A DNA stretch of 64,000 nucleotides from Agrocybe praecox (GCA_964017145.1 OZ024848.1:1686501-1750500), one strand, 5' to 3'; numbered from the stretch's first letter, positions 36,794 through 48,828 are shown. Program-made: numbers and translations. Notes: generated by a model from the letters alone, not told the origin.

Positions 36794-37803
36794 ACCGGGA
36801 CTTCAAAGGTGCAAAGAGGTGTAAAGGTGAAGAAGACCAAGGTCACCAAGCCGTCAAAGTTGTGTGAAAACCTGGTAAATGGTCGGTTATCCCGCAACCC
36901 GGACATTTCCCAAGTCCCAAGGCCATTCTTACAGTCATTGCGCATGACTGGTGGGACTTTGATTGTCAAGGACGGTCAAGGATATCTTTGAGTGTGAAAC
37001 CTTTACGGAAAAGCGGTATGTAGATTCCAGAGCGTCGAATTTTTATGGATAGTTTTATAGATATGCTGAATCAGTGTTGTTATTTCGCGAGCAAGGCATG
37101 GACCATATCGATATATGTAAAGTTGCATTCCCCTAGCATCTCGCATACAACTGAAAATATTAGTTGTTTTATACGAGACAAACCGTCATCGATGCATCTT
37201 TTAACTTTTTTGTTTTTGTTTTTTGAATGTTAACTACTAGTAACGGCCACAGAATTAACCGAGTCCAGGACAATTGATTTGTCATTAATTCCCACAGTTT
37301 CCACGTGGTTTAATATGTTCGGCTCAAAATTTGGAAGACTACATCGTTACCATCCGCAATCCCTGGTACTGCTTGCAAGCCGACGCACAAAACTATTGCA
37401 CTCGGCGCTCATTTTAGACTCAATCCTGGTTACTTACTAAGTTACTATCAAGCACTCTCGAATCGGAATTCTGCTTGGTTCTGTCTGTGAATCTGGACTC
37501 TTCAGGAAATGCTGAGGTTATACTACTAGTATTTGAATAGTCAATTTCATATACTGGTTTAAGCTTCTCTAGCTAGAACTCGGTAAAAGAGCGCCTCTTA
37601 TATAACTTTATGTCATTTTTCGTTCTGTGGCTTGCCAATTGGGCTAGTTCCCCCCAATTAGCGACTTGCGGTTCGAGCGCGAGGCAAACCATTGAACAGC
37701 TTCTGGCCATGCAGATGCGTATCTCTCCCACCTTTGAAATCATACGATTACATTGCGCACTGCGCAGCTCACATGTTTTTACCTACGAAGAACATATCTC
37801 AAG
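36794..37803. other. Intergenic region between divergent genes
   Basis: No gene is supported. It contains the promoters of the hydrolase (minus) and the membrane protein (plus). A short plus ORF at 37610-37816 overlaps the next gene's start and has no features. Confidence 0.5.
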
Positions 37804-39203
37804 ATGCCTAATTTGACTGTACTCTCACCGAAAGCAGCTATGGGTGCGTACTTTTACCTTTCCAAACACTTGAATTAGTACGAAGAACTCATTCAAATTT
37901 TTAATTGATAGGCTTGCTTATCGTGTGCCATGCGTTAGCGATAATCACTACAACCTTCAGACTTTATCACAGGTACCGCTATCACCGATTGTGGTGGGAT
38001 GATTTCTGGGCTGCAGTAGCAGTCACAGGTGATATCGTGGTCTTTGTACTCTACTTGATCACCTTCTACGGTACCGTGCAGAGTGAGTGGACTACTTGCC
38101 CGCTGGCACGAGGCTTCCTGTGAAAGTCCCACTAATTGACGTCATGAGGTCCCCTGAAACCTTTATATCTTTCCTTCGGTTTGAGGTGGCCAACTCTCAT
38201 ATGCTTCTCTATGGGACTGTGGTAAGAATTAATATTTTAGTTCAAGACAAAAAGATTCCATCTAAAAAAGGATCTCAAGGGCTGCACGGCTGGCCGTTGC
38301 AACTACTATTGTCAGGATTCTTGCTGATGGTCCTGCAAGGCGCTGTGCCCAATGGGCGTCTGTGGCTTTTGGTGTTTTTGGGTTGACCATGATTACCCAG
38401 AAAATTGTCTCCTGCGGCCAAAAGCAAGGCATCTCAAAGAAATGCAGTACTGAACCGAAATATTCAGGCACACTGGAACTCGTTAGTGAGTATCTTTCTT
38501 GGTAGGGTATATATGCAAGGGCCCACCTTCTTATCACCCTCCAGCCAATTTTCTTGGAGACTTGTGGCTCCTTATTGCGCCTGCATATATGTTGTGGAAC
38601 ATGAGGCTCCAACAAGCCCACCGACGACTACTTCTCACCATCTTCTTATGTGGTATACTTACTGCAATAGCGAGTGTTGTGCACGCCGTATTCATTTTCC
38701 TGGGTTCTTTCCAATGGGTAGGAGTTATTGGCCATATAGAGGTAATTTCTCTCAGAGATACTTTTGAACGATGCAATTAAAACTTCCGTTGTCTTCTTTT
38801 CCAGCTCTCAGTAGCCGTCATCGTCTCCAATCTGCTGGTGCTCGTTACATACATCTATAGATTATTCAGAAACGGTTCCGAAATCGACTCAGATCCCAGC
38901 CCTGCGAGAACTTCAGAGCCAGTCATTACATCGCTAACCACAGATAGAAGCTCTGAACCCCCAAGCGCTTCTGACCAGTCCAGTGGTAGCGACGTCACAC
39001 CGTTTTCGCAAGTCAGGACGACCACAATTGAATTGTCAGAATTGACGAATCTAGAAACAATGTTCGATACTATTCCTCCTACGCTGTCAAATAATGGTCA
39101 ATCATACATTACGACAAGTTCAGCTGACGGTACAACTCCGTTCAGTTCCTTTTCGTACTCAACAGATGCTCATGAATCGCGGCCGGGAGAACCTTCGAAT
39201 TAA
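37804..39203 (+). CDS. Multi-pass (seven-helix-like) integral membrane protein
   Basis: The gene starts at ATG 37804 (MPNLTVLSPKAAM), and its exons are joined at phases that all agree. Hydrophobic segments include LLIVCHALAIITTTF, VAVTGDIVVFVLYLITFYG, WASVAFGVFGLTMITQK, DLWLLIAPAYMLW, LLLTIFLCGILTAIASVVHA, GSFQWVGVIGHI and SVAVIVSNLLVLVTYIY. The loop RYHRLWWDDFWA after helix 1 is the signature of fungal rhodopsin-like/SAT4-type and related Agaricomycete membrane proteins. The last 100 residues are cytoplasmic, Ser/Thr-rich and probably disordered. Third-exon splicing (around 38149-38226) was chosen so that LRWPTLICFSMGLW runs into SRAARLAVATTIVRIL. It may be a receptor or scaffold; there is no direct evidence for ligand or G-protein coupling. 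Confidence 0.75.
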
Positions 39204-39527
39204 AAATGGATCGTCATGGATAACTGCCTGACAAGTTTCTCAGCTCTCACGAACCGCTATGATAGTACCAGTGACCAAATGGTTGTATACAAAATCACAG
39301 TTTAGAAATTACATAGATAAACAAAGGCAATGAAAATTTGAACGTTGTAATTCTGCGATTTTCAAGTGCACGCCTTCCATGTTAGCCGTTGTCAAGCTTG
39401 TCGATGTCTTATCACAACAGAGATATCAACCGGGATAACATACAATTACACGTAAAATAATTTAATGATACAAAGCGACTGGTAGTGGTTGTCTATAAAA
39501 GCACGAAAGGAAAAGGAATAGGTGACA
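39204..39527. other. Short intergenic between convergent genes
   Basis: No gene. It holds the 3' untranslated regions of the membrane protein gene and SYF2. Confidence 0.5.
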
Positions 39528-40846
39528 TTACAGTGCTGTTCCCCGTTCGAAGCTGGCACGAATTTCGGCCGTGTATTTGTCGTAATAACGAGCAATCTGA
39601 GGGTAAATCGGTTAACCTTGTAGAGTACACGCAACCTGAAAGACTATTACCTTCTTGTTGAAGACACGATTGTGTTCGTTGATATATGTAATGTCGCCCT
39701 CCTCTTCGTTGAGGCGTTTCCGAGAGAATTTTCCTTTCTTGTCGATGCTGTTGCAAAAATGAATATGAATAGAAAGGCAAGATTCAAGGTAAAGAATGCG
39801 TACTCTTGGTTGATTTTGCTGACCACTCTGTCAATAGCATCCTCTGATGGTTTGTTGTCCCCGTAGATGAGAGTGTTGGCATCTCTGTAAAGGTTCTCCG
39901 CAGCCAATCTCTGCTCCACGCTGACGGTTGTAAGGTCGGATGATCCTGCAGCTGGATTGAAACCGACTAAAGCACCAGCATTCGGTCCCAAGGCAATGGC
40001 CTTCTGCTTGTTGTATTCTTCGAGATCAGGTTTGATTAGGTCCAAGTCTTTCTTGTAACGTCTTCTAGCAGCATGCGCATCATCTGGATAACATGGGTTT
40101 CAGTTGATTGCAATAGTATACAATGAACAAGAAACCTGACCATGGAACTCGAAATCTGCTCTGCGTTTCTTACGTGCTAGTTTCTTCTCCCAAGCGTCGT
40201 TTTCTTCAATGGTGTATTCCCAGTTCTTCTGTCTCTCCACGTCTTCGCCCCTTTCCTCGGCATCTGCCTTTGTCCGTAGTGACTCTGCCAATTTCCGTTG
40301 TCTCTCCAGCCGTGCGGCTTCCCTGGCGTTGATTTTCGATTTAGCCGCCTCTTCCACTAACATCGAACGGTTTGCTCGTGACGAGGCAGCCTGCGCATCA
40401 TCGTAAGAACCGACAACGAAAAGGAAGCAAGAAGTACTCACAATCTTTTTGCGGAGCTCGTCCAGCTTCGCCTTTCGTTCTTCCAGTGTTGGCTTAGGTT
40501 TTGACGAGTCGTTGTCGGCCTCGCTCTCGACATTCTCAGATGTACTGAGACCGGCATTGTTCTCCACACCAGTCATGGTCATCTCTTCAACAAACTCCTC
40601 TGCCGCTTCCACTACGTTTTCAACTACATCCTTCACCGCTTCCACTGCATTAGATACAACTTTCTCCGAGCTCTCCATTAACTCAGCAGCAGTCTCCACT
40701 AGTGTTGACGATTCTCGTTCGTCAGTTGACATTGCGTTTTCGTCAACATTTTCAGGATCTACTGCGACCGGTGAAGTTTCCTTCTTCGATGCTGCGGCTT
40801 TCTTGTTCGCAGGCTTTTTAGACTTCTTCGACCGTGCTGCTGGCAT
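39528..40846 (-). CDS. SYF2: Pre-mRNA splicing factor SYF2
   Basis: SYF2 is a component of the NineTeen (Prp19) complex that joins activated spliceosomes. The N-terminal 130 residues are Lys- and acidic-rich with Ala/Glu/Val repeats, consistent with a nuclear, partly disordered region. From exon 2 (40390-40141) onward the conserved body appears: NWEYTIEENDAWEKKLARKK, then ARRRYKKDLD, NKPSEDAIDRVVSKINQ, DITYINEHNRVFNKK and ARYYDKYTAEIRASFERGTA. Exon 1 is 40846-40442 and later exons begin at 40083; TAA is 39528-39530. All junctions observed are in phase and the C-terminus is full length. The start is the first ATG before the Lys-rich block. Confidence 0.93.
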
Positions 40847-41300
40847 GATAATGTTAAAGATGGAGAGTACTTAGACGTAAGTAATGGAAGAGCTTGTCTG
40901 GCGGTTCAGAAATTACCATTATGATTGATTTTCTCACGGTCACTAACATAATAGCTGAATTACCATACCGAAAATTGCAAGTTCTTATATCGACAAGTTA
41001 CAGGATGGAGGTCTGCTTTTATCACAAATTTGAACTTTGGTTATGGGTTTATATATGTGCAGATAAATGTACTTTACATTACATGGAGTAGATGAGGAAA
41101 TAAGTATGAAACACTTGTACGTACCAAGGGCCTCTGGGCACATACATCAACATGGCTGGCTCGAATAGGGATGGTTGGTTCCAAGATCGAGTCCGTGCCA
41201 TAGTTGTGGCACTGGAAGTCGATTTCAATGAGAGAAAAAGAGCTGGAGCTGAGGGCAAGTCAGAAAGATGTAACGAATGAAAATAGAGCGCAAGGGAGTG

Positions 41301-41390
41301 AAGTGTCAGAATTGCAGAAGTGAAAGTCAGCAAAGGGATAGATCCCTAAGACTGTTGAGCTTGATATGTGAATTCTTATTCATCTTTCAA
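41301..41390. repeat. 90-bp direct repeat, copy 1
   Basis: Begins AAGTGTCAGAATTGCAGAAG. It matches 41634-41723 at about 87 of 90 positions by eye, in the same orientation, 333 bp apart. Similarity continues weakly to the right, suggesting a decayed tandem duplication of a unit of about 333 bp. Confidence 0.9.
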
Positions 41391-41633
41391 ATGAGGGGAA
41401 AGTGAAGCAACAAATGAGAAAGTACACTCACGATTTGCACTCAGAAAATAAGATCTCCAAGAAAACAAACTGTAAATCCAAGATTATTCTTCCCTACCAG
41501 AATACGCATAAAATGTACGGGGGAACCGCGCCACATGCGTATGGGATCCATGAGGCCAATTTCAACGAAAAAAGATCACTGGGAGAGAAAGTTAATAAGA
41601 TGGTTCAAATAAACATCGAAAAGAAAAGAAGCG

Positions 41634-41723
41634 AAGTGTCAGAATTGCAGAAGTGAAAGTCAGCAGAGGAATAAATCCCTAAGACTGTTGAGCTTGATAT
41701 GTGAATTCTTATTCATCTTTCAA
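41634..41723. repeat. 90-bp direct repeat, copy 2
   Basis: Second copy of the 90-bp repeat, differing at three bases within the block that reads CAGAGGAATAAATCC here. It lies 240 bp upstream of the UPF3 ATG. Confidence 0.9.
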
Positions 41724-41962
41724 GTGAAGGCTACTGGAAAGCGAAGAAAAGTCAAACTCACAATTCAGGTCATTGTTGTTGGGGAAAATCATTTTCCAAG
41801 AAAAAAACCCAGCTTATAAACTGCAACGAATTAAATCTCCGACAGTGATTTTAGGAATGCCGTATCTTGCCGAACGGAATATGCCGAAATATTGTCCCAA
41901 TTAGTCGTTGGGAGTGACAATAGGGCTAGTTTACGTTCGAGTACCTGTGATTCATTTTCTGG

Positions 41963-43791
41963 ATGTCCAGCCCTCTTGTGCCATCGAAAGCCCAGAAATC
42001 GAGGAAGGAAAAAGAAAAGGAAAAGGAGAAAGAAAGGGAACGAGAGAAGGAGAGGAAAGGATCCTCAGTACCCACTGAGCGATTGAAAACAGTAGTTCGA
42101 AGACTCCCACCGAACCTTCCGGAGGATATCTTTTGGCAGAGTGTTCAATCATGGGTTACTAATGACACAGCTCTTTGGAAAGTCTATTATCCTGGAAAGC
42201 TCCGTAAGAAGTGAGTGTACCGCCCAAGGTGGATTTGTCGATATGCTGATGGGATAAACCATAGGTTGAATAAGGAGAATATACCCTCCCGTGCATACAT
42301 TGCTTTCAAGAATGAAGAACAACTAGCTCTCTTCAGCAAGGAATACGATGGACACGTTTTTCGAGATAAAGCAGGTGCATATTATAGACATACTTGATCC
42401 GACGGTAGTATCTTATACGGCGCAGGGGTCGAATCTCAAGCGGTTGTAGAGTTTGCACCGTATCAAAAGGTCCCGTCCGAGAAACGGAAACCTGATACAC
42501 GCAACGCTACAATAGAAAAGGGTATGTCGCCCATCGTCCGATGTGAATCACTTATCCATCGTTTCCTTCTAGATGAAGATTACATATCCTTCATAGAAGC
42601 GCTGAAGGCATCCGAGAATGCAGAGCCTATACCACTGGAAACATTAAGTATGTGTTCTGCCGCCACAATCATACACTCAGATGCTCATTGGCTACATCTA
42701 AAGTTGCATCGTCACAACCACCGCCGCCTCCTAAAACAACACCCTTACTGGAAGCCTTGAAAGCCGAAAAGAGCGCTAATAGGGACAAGGAAGCGATCCT
42801 TCGTAATCACGCTCATTATAATCAAATCATCACCCGCAAAGAGGATAAGAAGAAAGGAGCGACAGCGCCCCCTCAAGTCTCTAAGCAGACTTCAGAAGCC
42901 CCTACTGGCGGAAAGAAAGCTTCTAAAAAAGGACAGGCTGTCAATGGTGTCTCTAGCTCAGCAGCGCCGCAGAATGGAAAGAATGCTGCTCCTTCAACGT
43001 CCAGAAATGTTGCAACTAATGTACCTGGCCCCAACGCTGCAACATCATCTAAACCACCGAAAGGGCCCAAACCGCCTCGTGCACCCCCAGCAAATAAAGC
43101 GTTTGGTGAAGTCAAAGGTCAACAAGGGAATAAGAATGATGAAGAATCGTCTCGGGCTCCGGTTGCGCAAGTCTCGATAGCCGTTCCTCCTACACCGCCT
43201 GCAGACGGAGTGGCCCCAGCCCCAGCTCCGCCTCGCCGTTCGCGTCCTGTGATTGGATTGGCTTCGCGTCATTTCGAAGCCGCTTTGAGTGGTGTTGCAG
43301 GTCTTGCTAACGCTGCTACTGAGAGGAAGAAAAGAGAGAAAGAACGTGAAGCACAAGCTGCTGCTGCACCCTCAACCTCAGCAAGCTCTAGTGCAACACA
43401 GGCCCCCGCTGGTGTCACCGCGACTTTTGCTCGCATTGATGGCTCAGATGATGAGAAATCTGGTCCTTCCACTCCCGTACTACCTACTTCTCCGAAGAAA
43501 AAGACTAGACGTGGGGTTAGGCGCCATCATCATGGAGATGGCGATGCAGAAGGTACAAGTGCACCAGTGAAAGTTCCCAGTATCTTGCAACGGGCCGATG
43601 CGGCGCCTACTATCCTTCAAAAGGATGGGCCTGCAACTTCAAACAGTGTATTGCCAACCCCCGCCATTCTTACTGCCAGTTCGTCGGTGAATGCTGCTAA
43701 CAGTACTCGCGGTGGCGGCCGACGAGGACGGGGTGGTGGTGGTCGCGGTGGTGGTCGCGGTGGTTCCCCCAGTGCCCCACGAGGTGGTTAA
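41963..43791 (+). CDS. UPF3: Nonsense-mediated decay factor UPF3
   Basis: UPF3 links the exon-junction complex or ribosome to UPF2/UPF1 in nonsense-mediated mRNA decay. Five exons (41963-42210, 42265-42374, 42426-42521, 42573-42647, 42704-43791) sum to 1617 nt, encoding 538 aa. A Lys/Glu/Arg-rich leader is followed by the Smg4/UPF3 RNP-like domain: KTVVRRLPPNLPEDIFWQSV, SRAYIAFKNEEQLALFSKEY, VVEFAPYQKVP and DEDYISFIEALKA. The last exon is long, Ala/Pro/Lys-rich and ends in an RGG-box region (GGGRRGRGGGGRGGGRGG) that could bind RNA. The N-terminal domain is of normal size. The start was chosen as the first ATG before the basic leader; two serines follow it. Confidence 0.93.
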
Positions 43792-44692
43792 TGGACGTCG
43801 TGTTCAAGAGACATTTATAACGAGCTAGGTATGCGTCCTACTTTTTATTATCTTCAAGTCAAGCTCGTAACCCTCCCTCTTTACAGACCTTTCTAGACAA
43901 CTTGAGCGCCAGTTCTCCCGAGAACAGCCCCAAGTAGTCTGATCTATCGCAACCCTGCGACTAGACTTTCGGAGAGATATTGCCTACCGCAAGACCCATA
44001 CAGCACGACAGTTTCACAAGATTTAGCTCTACACGGATATCCCTCCGGTTTTTTAAACGAACGATTCGTTTGACATTCTTCAAGTTCCGTCCAATTTATC
44101 CCAACGTAAGTTTTGCAGGAAACCCCGCTTAGATTGGGCCTTTCTATCGTCTACATGTCTGTGCATCGAAATGTAGTATTCAAACGGATTCTACGAATCT
44201 GCAAATTTATGCCTTTTCACCTTACAACCCCATCATTTTTCTGAGACTTGCGTCGTGTTTGTGTGTGTATCCAATCCAGGGAGTGGTGTTCCAGAAACAA
44301 GTGAGCATTTTTGCATGTTGCTGCCTCTTAAAGTAACCTCATTCCTGTTTTTGTTTTATCTTTCAGGAACCTCAGTATGCGACAAGTACAGCGGGAGTGA
44401 GGAATATACATATACTCTGTGTCCAAGTAAAGACCATCAATTATTTACGACCTAATGATGCGTAGGAACTTAGGAGGGAGCTGAGCCCTTTCCCGCCATC
44501 GTGTGTGTCACCCATGGCGGCAAGTATGGCTTTATATGTTTATTTGCATGGTCTTATTGGATCAATGTGAGTGGTAATGCCCCCCTTTCAGATCGTGCTG
44601 AAAATAAAGCTGATGTTATAATTTCAAAGTGCGTGCATTTCAATCTGTGCCCCCTTATAATTCGCTCGACCCATTGCATATATCCATATATC
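43792..44692. other. Intergenic between convergent genes
   Basis: No gene is seen beyond the 3' untranslated region of UPF3. Short plus ORFs at 44255-44455 and 44501-44800 lack features. Confidence 0.5.
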
Positions 44693-45442
44693 TCACCAGA
44701 CACCCGGGATTATGTAGTAAGGGACTCTACTCGCCCACTCGTCCCACTTCTTTCCAAACTGCTGTTCAAGTGCATTGTCCTCATTCGACATCCTGTTTAA
44801 AGCGAGGAACAACATCCCGAATATCATAATGACGAGATAGGACAGCACGAGAATTTTGTCCACTGTGGTATACCACAACCTAGATCCCATTACCCAAGAG
44901 CCCCGCCCGAAGTTCCACAGGATCCAACATGGGTGCGATGATATCAATGCTGTATAAATGGGGTGTCGGACGACAGAGTATGGACCATCGGTGATTAGTT
45001 GATGATTATGCTGTATGCTTGCTTCGAAACAGAAGAATTGGCCGAAATATCGATGTCATCAACCGTATGACTGTTCCTGCTACTATCATAACACCACCCA
45101 GTGCAGGCACCGTTGATATTTGCAGTTGACTAGGTCTTCCTCCATTGAATACGAACACCGAAATCATAGCTTTGGAGAGTGGATTGGAAAGGAAGTTCCA
45201 GGCTAATATGGTCGTGACTTCAATCAACCCAGCGATGAATTGGAGCCTCTGGTGTGCTGGTCAGTATGCGATACATTATGCTCTTACACCTGCAGGCCCA
45301 GGTGTATTCTTTGTGTATCACCCTATCTCGAGGATGTTTGTCTTCATTCATTCGCCTTTTGGAGGAGGATGGTTGGAGGTCTGATGCACCTCATAAATGC
45401 ATAAGCGACGACGAACGCGACTGGGACCTTGGCTAAAGACAT
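44693..45442 (-). pseudogene. Isoprenylcysteine methyltransferase-like, copy A (broken)
   Basis: This is the first of three tandem minus-strand copies of an ICMT/STE14-like membrane methyltransferase, the family that carboxyl-methylates prenylated C-terminal cysteines using S-adenosylmethionine. The start MSLAKVPVAFVVAYAF matches the other copies. Exon 1 then loses frame: NILEIG is followed by TGA where copy B has a tryptophan (NIMEIRWYT). Exon 2 (45248-44693) is 556 nt, whereas copies B and C have exactly 558, so there is a net 2-nt loss; the frame changes at about 45060, between VIRLM and HRYFGQFF. Downstream motifs are well kept: GPYSVVRHPIYTALI and FGKKWDEWASRVPYYIIPG. Recently inactivated. 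Confidence 0.85.
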
Positions 45443-46449
45443 CGGGAATAGGAGGTTGACGTGAAAAAATGGGTACAAGAGATCCCTTGTTTAGAATCAG
45501 AAGTACCTTGGCGGATCGTTCTAGGTGACCGCTTATTGCCAACCCGGTGGAATGTGTGGTATAGGGCCTGCCTTATCTCATAGCCCTCGGTGGTGGAAGC
45601 TCCGAGCCATGGGTTACCGGAGGTTATGGGTTATTACAGGTCAGAATGGCCCTCAACCCGCGATTCAGCGGACAAAAAACCTACGGGATTACGCAGGTTA
45701 TGGCTTTATAGAAGGTATATGGGATAAGGCAGGTTCTACCCATTTACAATATTTGCCGATACTCGTGTCAATAATTATGCTAATGTCGATGAGCCACGGT
45801 CTTAAATGTGGGTGGCTTGAGCTCTAGTCTCTTACGGTGTTGCACTCTCACCGATAGAACCAGGATTTATCTGGTTATGAAAGGGTCTCTCGGTCATACT
45901 TGGTCGGGCATATCTACTGTTTTTATTCTCTCTCATCTCACTAATCACGCAAGTTCATGAAAAGTCATGTCTCCAAATGACAAGTGTGTCTCAACACCTC
46001 ATTCTCATACGGTGCAATGTTATCACCGACATGGGAAATTTCTCAAAAATCAGAATTGAAGATTTATTTTTTCCATTATTACTAAATTGCTTTTCCAACA
46101 ACCTGGCATTGTGTGAATGGTAATCTTCTCGCCCGATCGACGTACTTCCCCTTTTTGCAAACCTTTTCAAAGAATTAATCTTCCTGTATTGAATGTTTCG
46201 ATGGATGCAGGCTCCTGGTTCATTGTATAACGTTATCTAGTTGCCTCCGTTAGTATTCCCGAGGACTCTTCGAATTGATGCGCATCAGATACCATAAAAT
46301 CTCGGATAATCATATGGTTTGTCTGGAATATTCACGGTGTCCTCGGCGCGATGACGTCCATAAGTACACAACAGTTATGTACAACACAATTTATTTATAG
46401 TTTGATGGCATCGACGGAGACAAAATTTGGGTGGATGTAAGGTTTAAGG
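45443..46449. other. Spacer between ICMT-like copies A and B
   Basis: About 1 kb with no supported gene; AT-rich in its right half. It should contain the promoter of copy A and the 3' end of copy B. Confidence 0.5.
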
Positions 46450-47230
46450 TTACCAAATGCCAGGAATAACTTTGTATTGGACCCGACTGGCCCAAGTATC
46501 CCACTGCTTTCCAAAACGGTCTCTCAATGCCTTATCTTCATTTCCCATCCTGCCCAGCGTTAAATATAACGTGCCCAATATCATGATTACGCCGAATGAT
46601 GAGACCAAAAACTTTCCCAGTAGTGTCTCCCACAAACCCGATTCTTTGACCCACGATCCTTCTCCTAATTGCCACAAGAACCACGCTGGGTGCGTTAACA
46701 AGAGGCCTGTATAGCTAGGGTGTCGGACTATCGAGTAAGGCCCACTGGTAATCAACTCATGGTCCTTTTGTATGCTGGCTTCGAAGCGGAAGAATTTTCC
46801 GAGGTAGCGGAACGTCGCAAGTCTCAGCAAAGACCCGACAACGATTAAAATCCCCGCAACGGCGGTAATTGGCGACAAACGGAGATTGTGAGGATTTCCT
46901 GTCTTGAAGACTAGGAGAGATAGTATGGCCCGAGATATAGGTGAGGATGGGTAATTCCATGCGAGTATTGTAGCTATCTCTGCAAATCCTGCGAGGTATT
47001 GCAGGCGCTAGCAGGTCATAGAATTGGGTCAGTATTTTCAATGATTCAATCGTAACTAGACTGCTGCTTACCGTAGCATAATAAGGCGACCTGGAGGTGT
47101 ACCATCTAATTTCCATTATGTTGGAGGATATTGGAACATCCTTATTTGCCGGAGGGGGGTTAGGAGGAGTAATGCATTGCTTGAATGCCCAACAAACAGC
47201 AAAGGTGAGGGGTATTTTTGCTAAGGACAT
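46450..47230 (-). CDS. Isoprenylcysteine methyltransferase-like, copy B
   Basis: Two exons (47230-47072, 53 codons; 47007-46450, 558 nt) give 238 aa. The start is MSLAKIPLTFAVCWAF, a probable first membrane helix. Further hydrophobic segments are SPITAVAGILIVVGSLLRLA and VSSFGVIMILGTLYLTL. The methyltransferase signature appears as HELITSGPYSIVRHPSYTGL, followed by WFLWQLGEGSWVKESGLW and the C-terminal GNEDKALRDRFGKQWDTWA. These match the isoprenylcysteine carboxyl methyltransferase (STE14) family and relatives, which act in the ER membrane on prenylated proteins such as fungal pheromones and small GTPases. Whether this paralogue has that substrate or a small-molecule one is unknown. Intact. 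Confidence 0.88.
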
Positions 47231-48047
47231 TGTTGAGGATGAGGATTCTCATCCGGCTGCGAAATTCAAGGCATTCTTTATAGCTTTTTTGTTGAGGTTT
47301 TGTGTCCCTGATCGGACTAAGATTTGTTACCCACGAGTCGACAGATCTTCGAGATCGATTAATGTTCTCTCGCCTGTACTCGGCGACGGTACCTTAGCTG
47401 CGCCGTTCTTCCGTCGACGCATCTGGTAAATCAACATAGGTTGGGATCGTCTTTAACCAATGACATTGGTAAGATAACACATTATAATGCTATGAATGGG
47501 TTCTTATCCGCATGCTCTATATCCGCACGTTGTAACCTTGGTATACGTCGGCCGATCAAAACATACCATGTTACCCCATGTTACCAATTTCAGTGGGACG
47601 TTTTCTCATACATATTATATTAATATTCTTCCCTAATGTATGTACATTGTCATTCAAAATGGAGATTCGCATGGCTGGCACCCCCATCCTTGCCTATTCA
47701 ACTTCAAAGCCTTTTGGTTTGCTCGATGCTTAAAATCACATAATCGGGACCTCAAGATACGTGAGAAGACGTGAGTCCCGAATGTGTTCAGCAGCGTGGA
47801 AAAGTATACGGAACAAAACAATCTGCATATTATTAGCAAGCCTAGGACTAAGGTAAACAGTTTAAAAGTGGAGCATTTGACAGACAAGGGAATTTATGAA
47901 ATCTATGACAGAAGTTTTCAAATGAGGTTAATTGACTCGTGCCGATAGAAGGGAGACAGAAAAAAATCTTTGACATATGTGCTGGCCCCAAAAGCAAAAT
48001 TTATTTCATCGGAACAAAGAATATCCAATCATTTTTCAGTGAAGAAA
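47231..48047. other. Spacer between ICMT-like copies B and C
   Basis: No supported gene; includes the promoter of copy B. Confidence 0.5.
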
Positions 48048-48828
48048 CTAATAAATCCCTGGCAGGACTGAGTAAGGTACTCGCCCAGCCCACTCGTCCC
48101 ACTTCGCGCCGAATTTCTTCCTCAACGCTGCGTCTTCATTGGACATTCGAGAAAGTGTGACTGCTGACGTCGGAAGAATTATAAAGCTGATGTATGCCAT
48201 CAGCACGGCTATCCCAACTTTCCTATTCAATAAACCGGACTCTCGGACCCACGACCCTTCGGAGAAATTCCACAAAAACCATCCGATATTAGCCAACAGC
48301 ATGCCGCTGTAGGCTGGATGGCGAACAATGGAATATGGGCCAGTGGTGATTAAGCGATGATCTTTTTGAATGCTGATATCGTACCGAAAGAAGGAGCCTA
48401 GGTCGTGATAAGTGCGAAGTCTCAAGGCTGCCCCAAGCAACCATAACGCAGCTCCCAAAGAGCTGGCGTTAGTTAGACGAAGATTACTGGGATGCTTTGT
48501 CGTAGAGAAGGCAAGTGATAACGCCATGTTTTTTAACGGACTCGGCGGAAGCTTCGGTGCAGTAATTGCAATGATTTCGGCAGCGGCCACGATAATTTGA
48601 ACGATCTAGTTTCATCGGTTTAGCACATACACAAGAAAGGCAGAAGGCCGTTCAAGATAACATAAAACTAACATGTCCAACGGTATGCCTGTGTTTTCGT
48701 ACACCTATCATATCAATCTGAGTCGTAGGGACCATTTCTTCACTCGACGGAGTCGGATTAGGGTTGGTGAGCATCTTCTTAAAGCCTAGGGTCAAGAGCA
48801 CAATAATGGGTACTTTCTCGAGAGACAT
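48048..48828 (-). CDS. Isoprenylcysteine methyltransferase-like, copy C
   Basis: Two exons (48828-48673, 52 codons; 48605-48048, 558 nt) give 237 aa. The start MSLEKVPIIVLLTLGFKKML parallels the other copies. The signature region reads HRLITTGPYSIVRHPAYSGM, followed by WFLWNFSEGSWVRESGLL and RMSNEDAALRKKFGAKWDEW, with helices LGAALWLLGAALRL and AVLMAYISFIILPTSAVTL. It is the most divergent of the three copies but has the same intron position and an identical exon 2 length. It appears intact. Function is as for copy B: methyl transfer to a prenylcysteine or related substrate at an internal membrane. Confidence 0.88.

Larger units (their letters stand above)
40847..41962. other. Divergent SYF2-UPF3 intergenic region
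   Basis: No gene is supported. The stretch contains a 90-bp direct repeat (see separate entry) and the promoters of both flanking RNA-processing genes. Confidence 0.5.

Noticed and set aside
38262..38621. 119-codon minus ORF over the membrane protein gene
   Set aside because: It overlaps plus-strand membrane helices that join in phase, and it has no features of its own.
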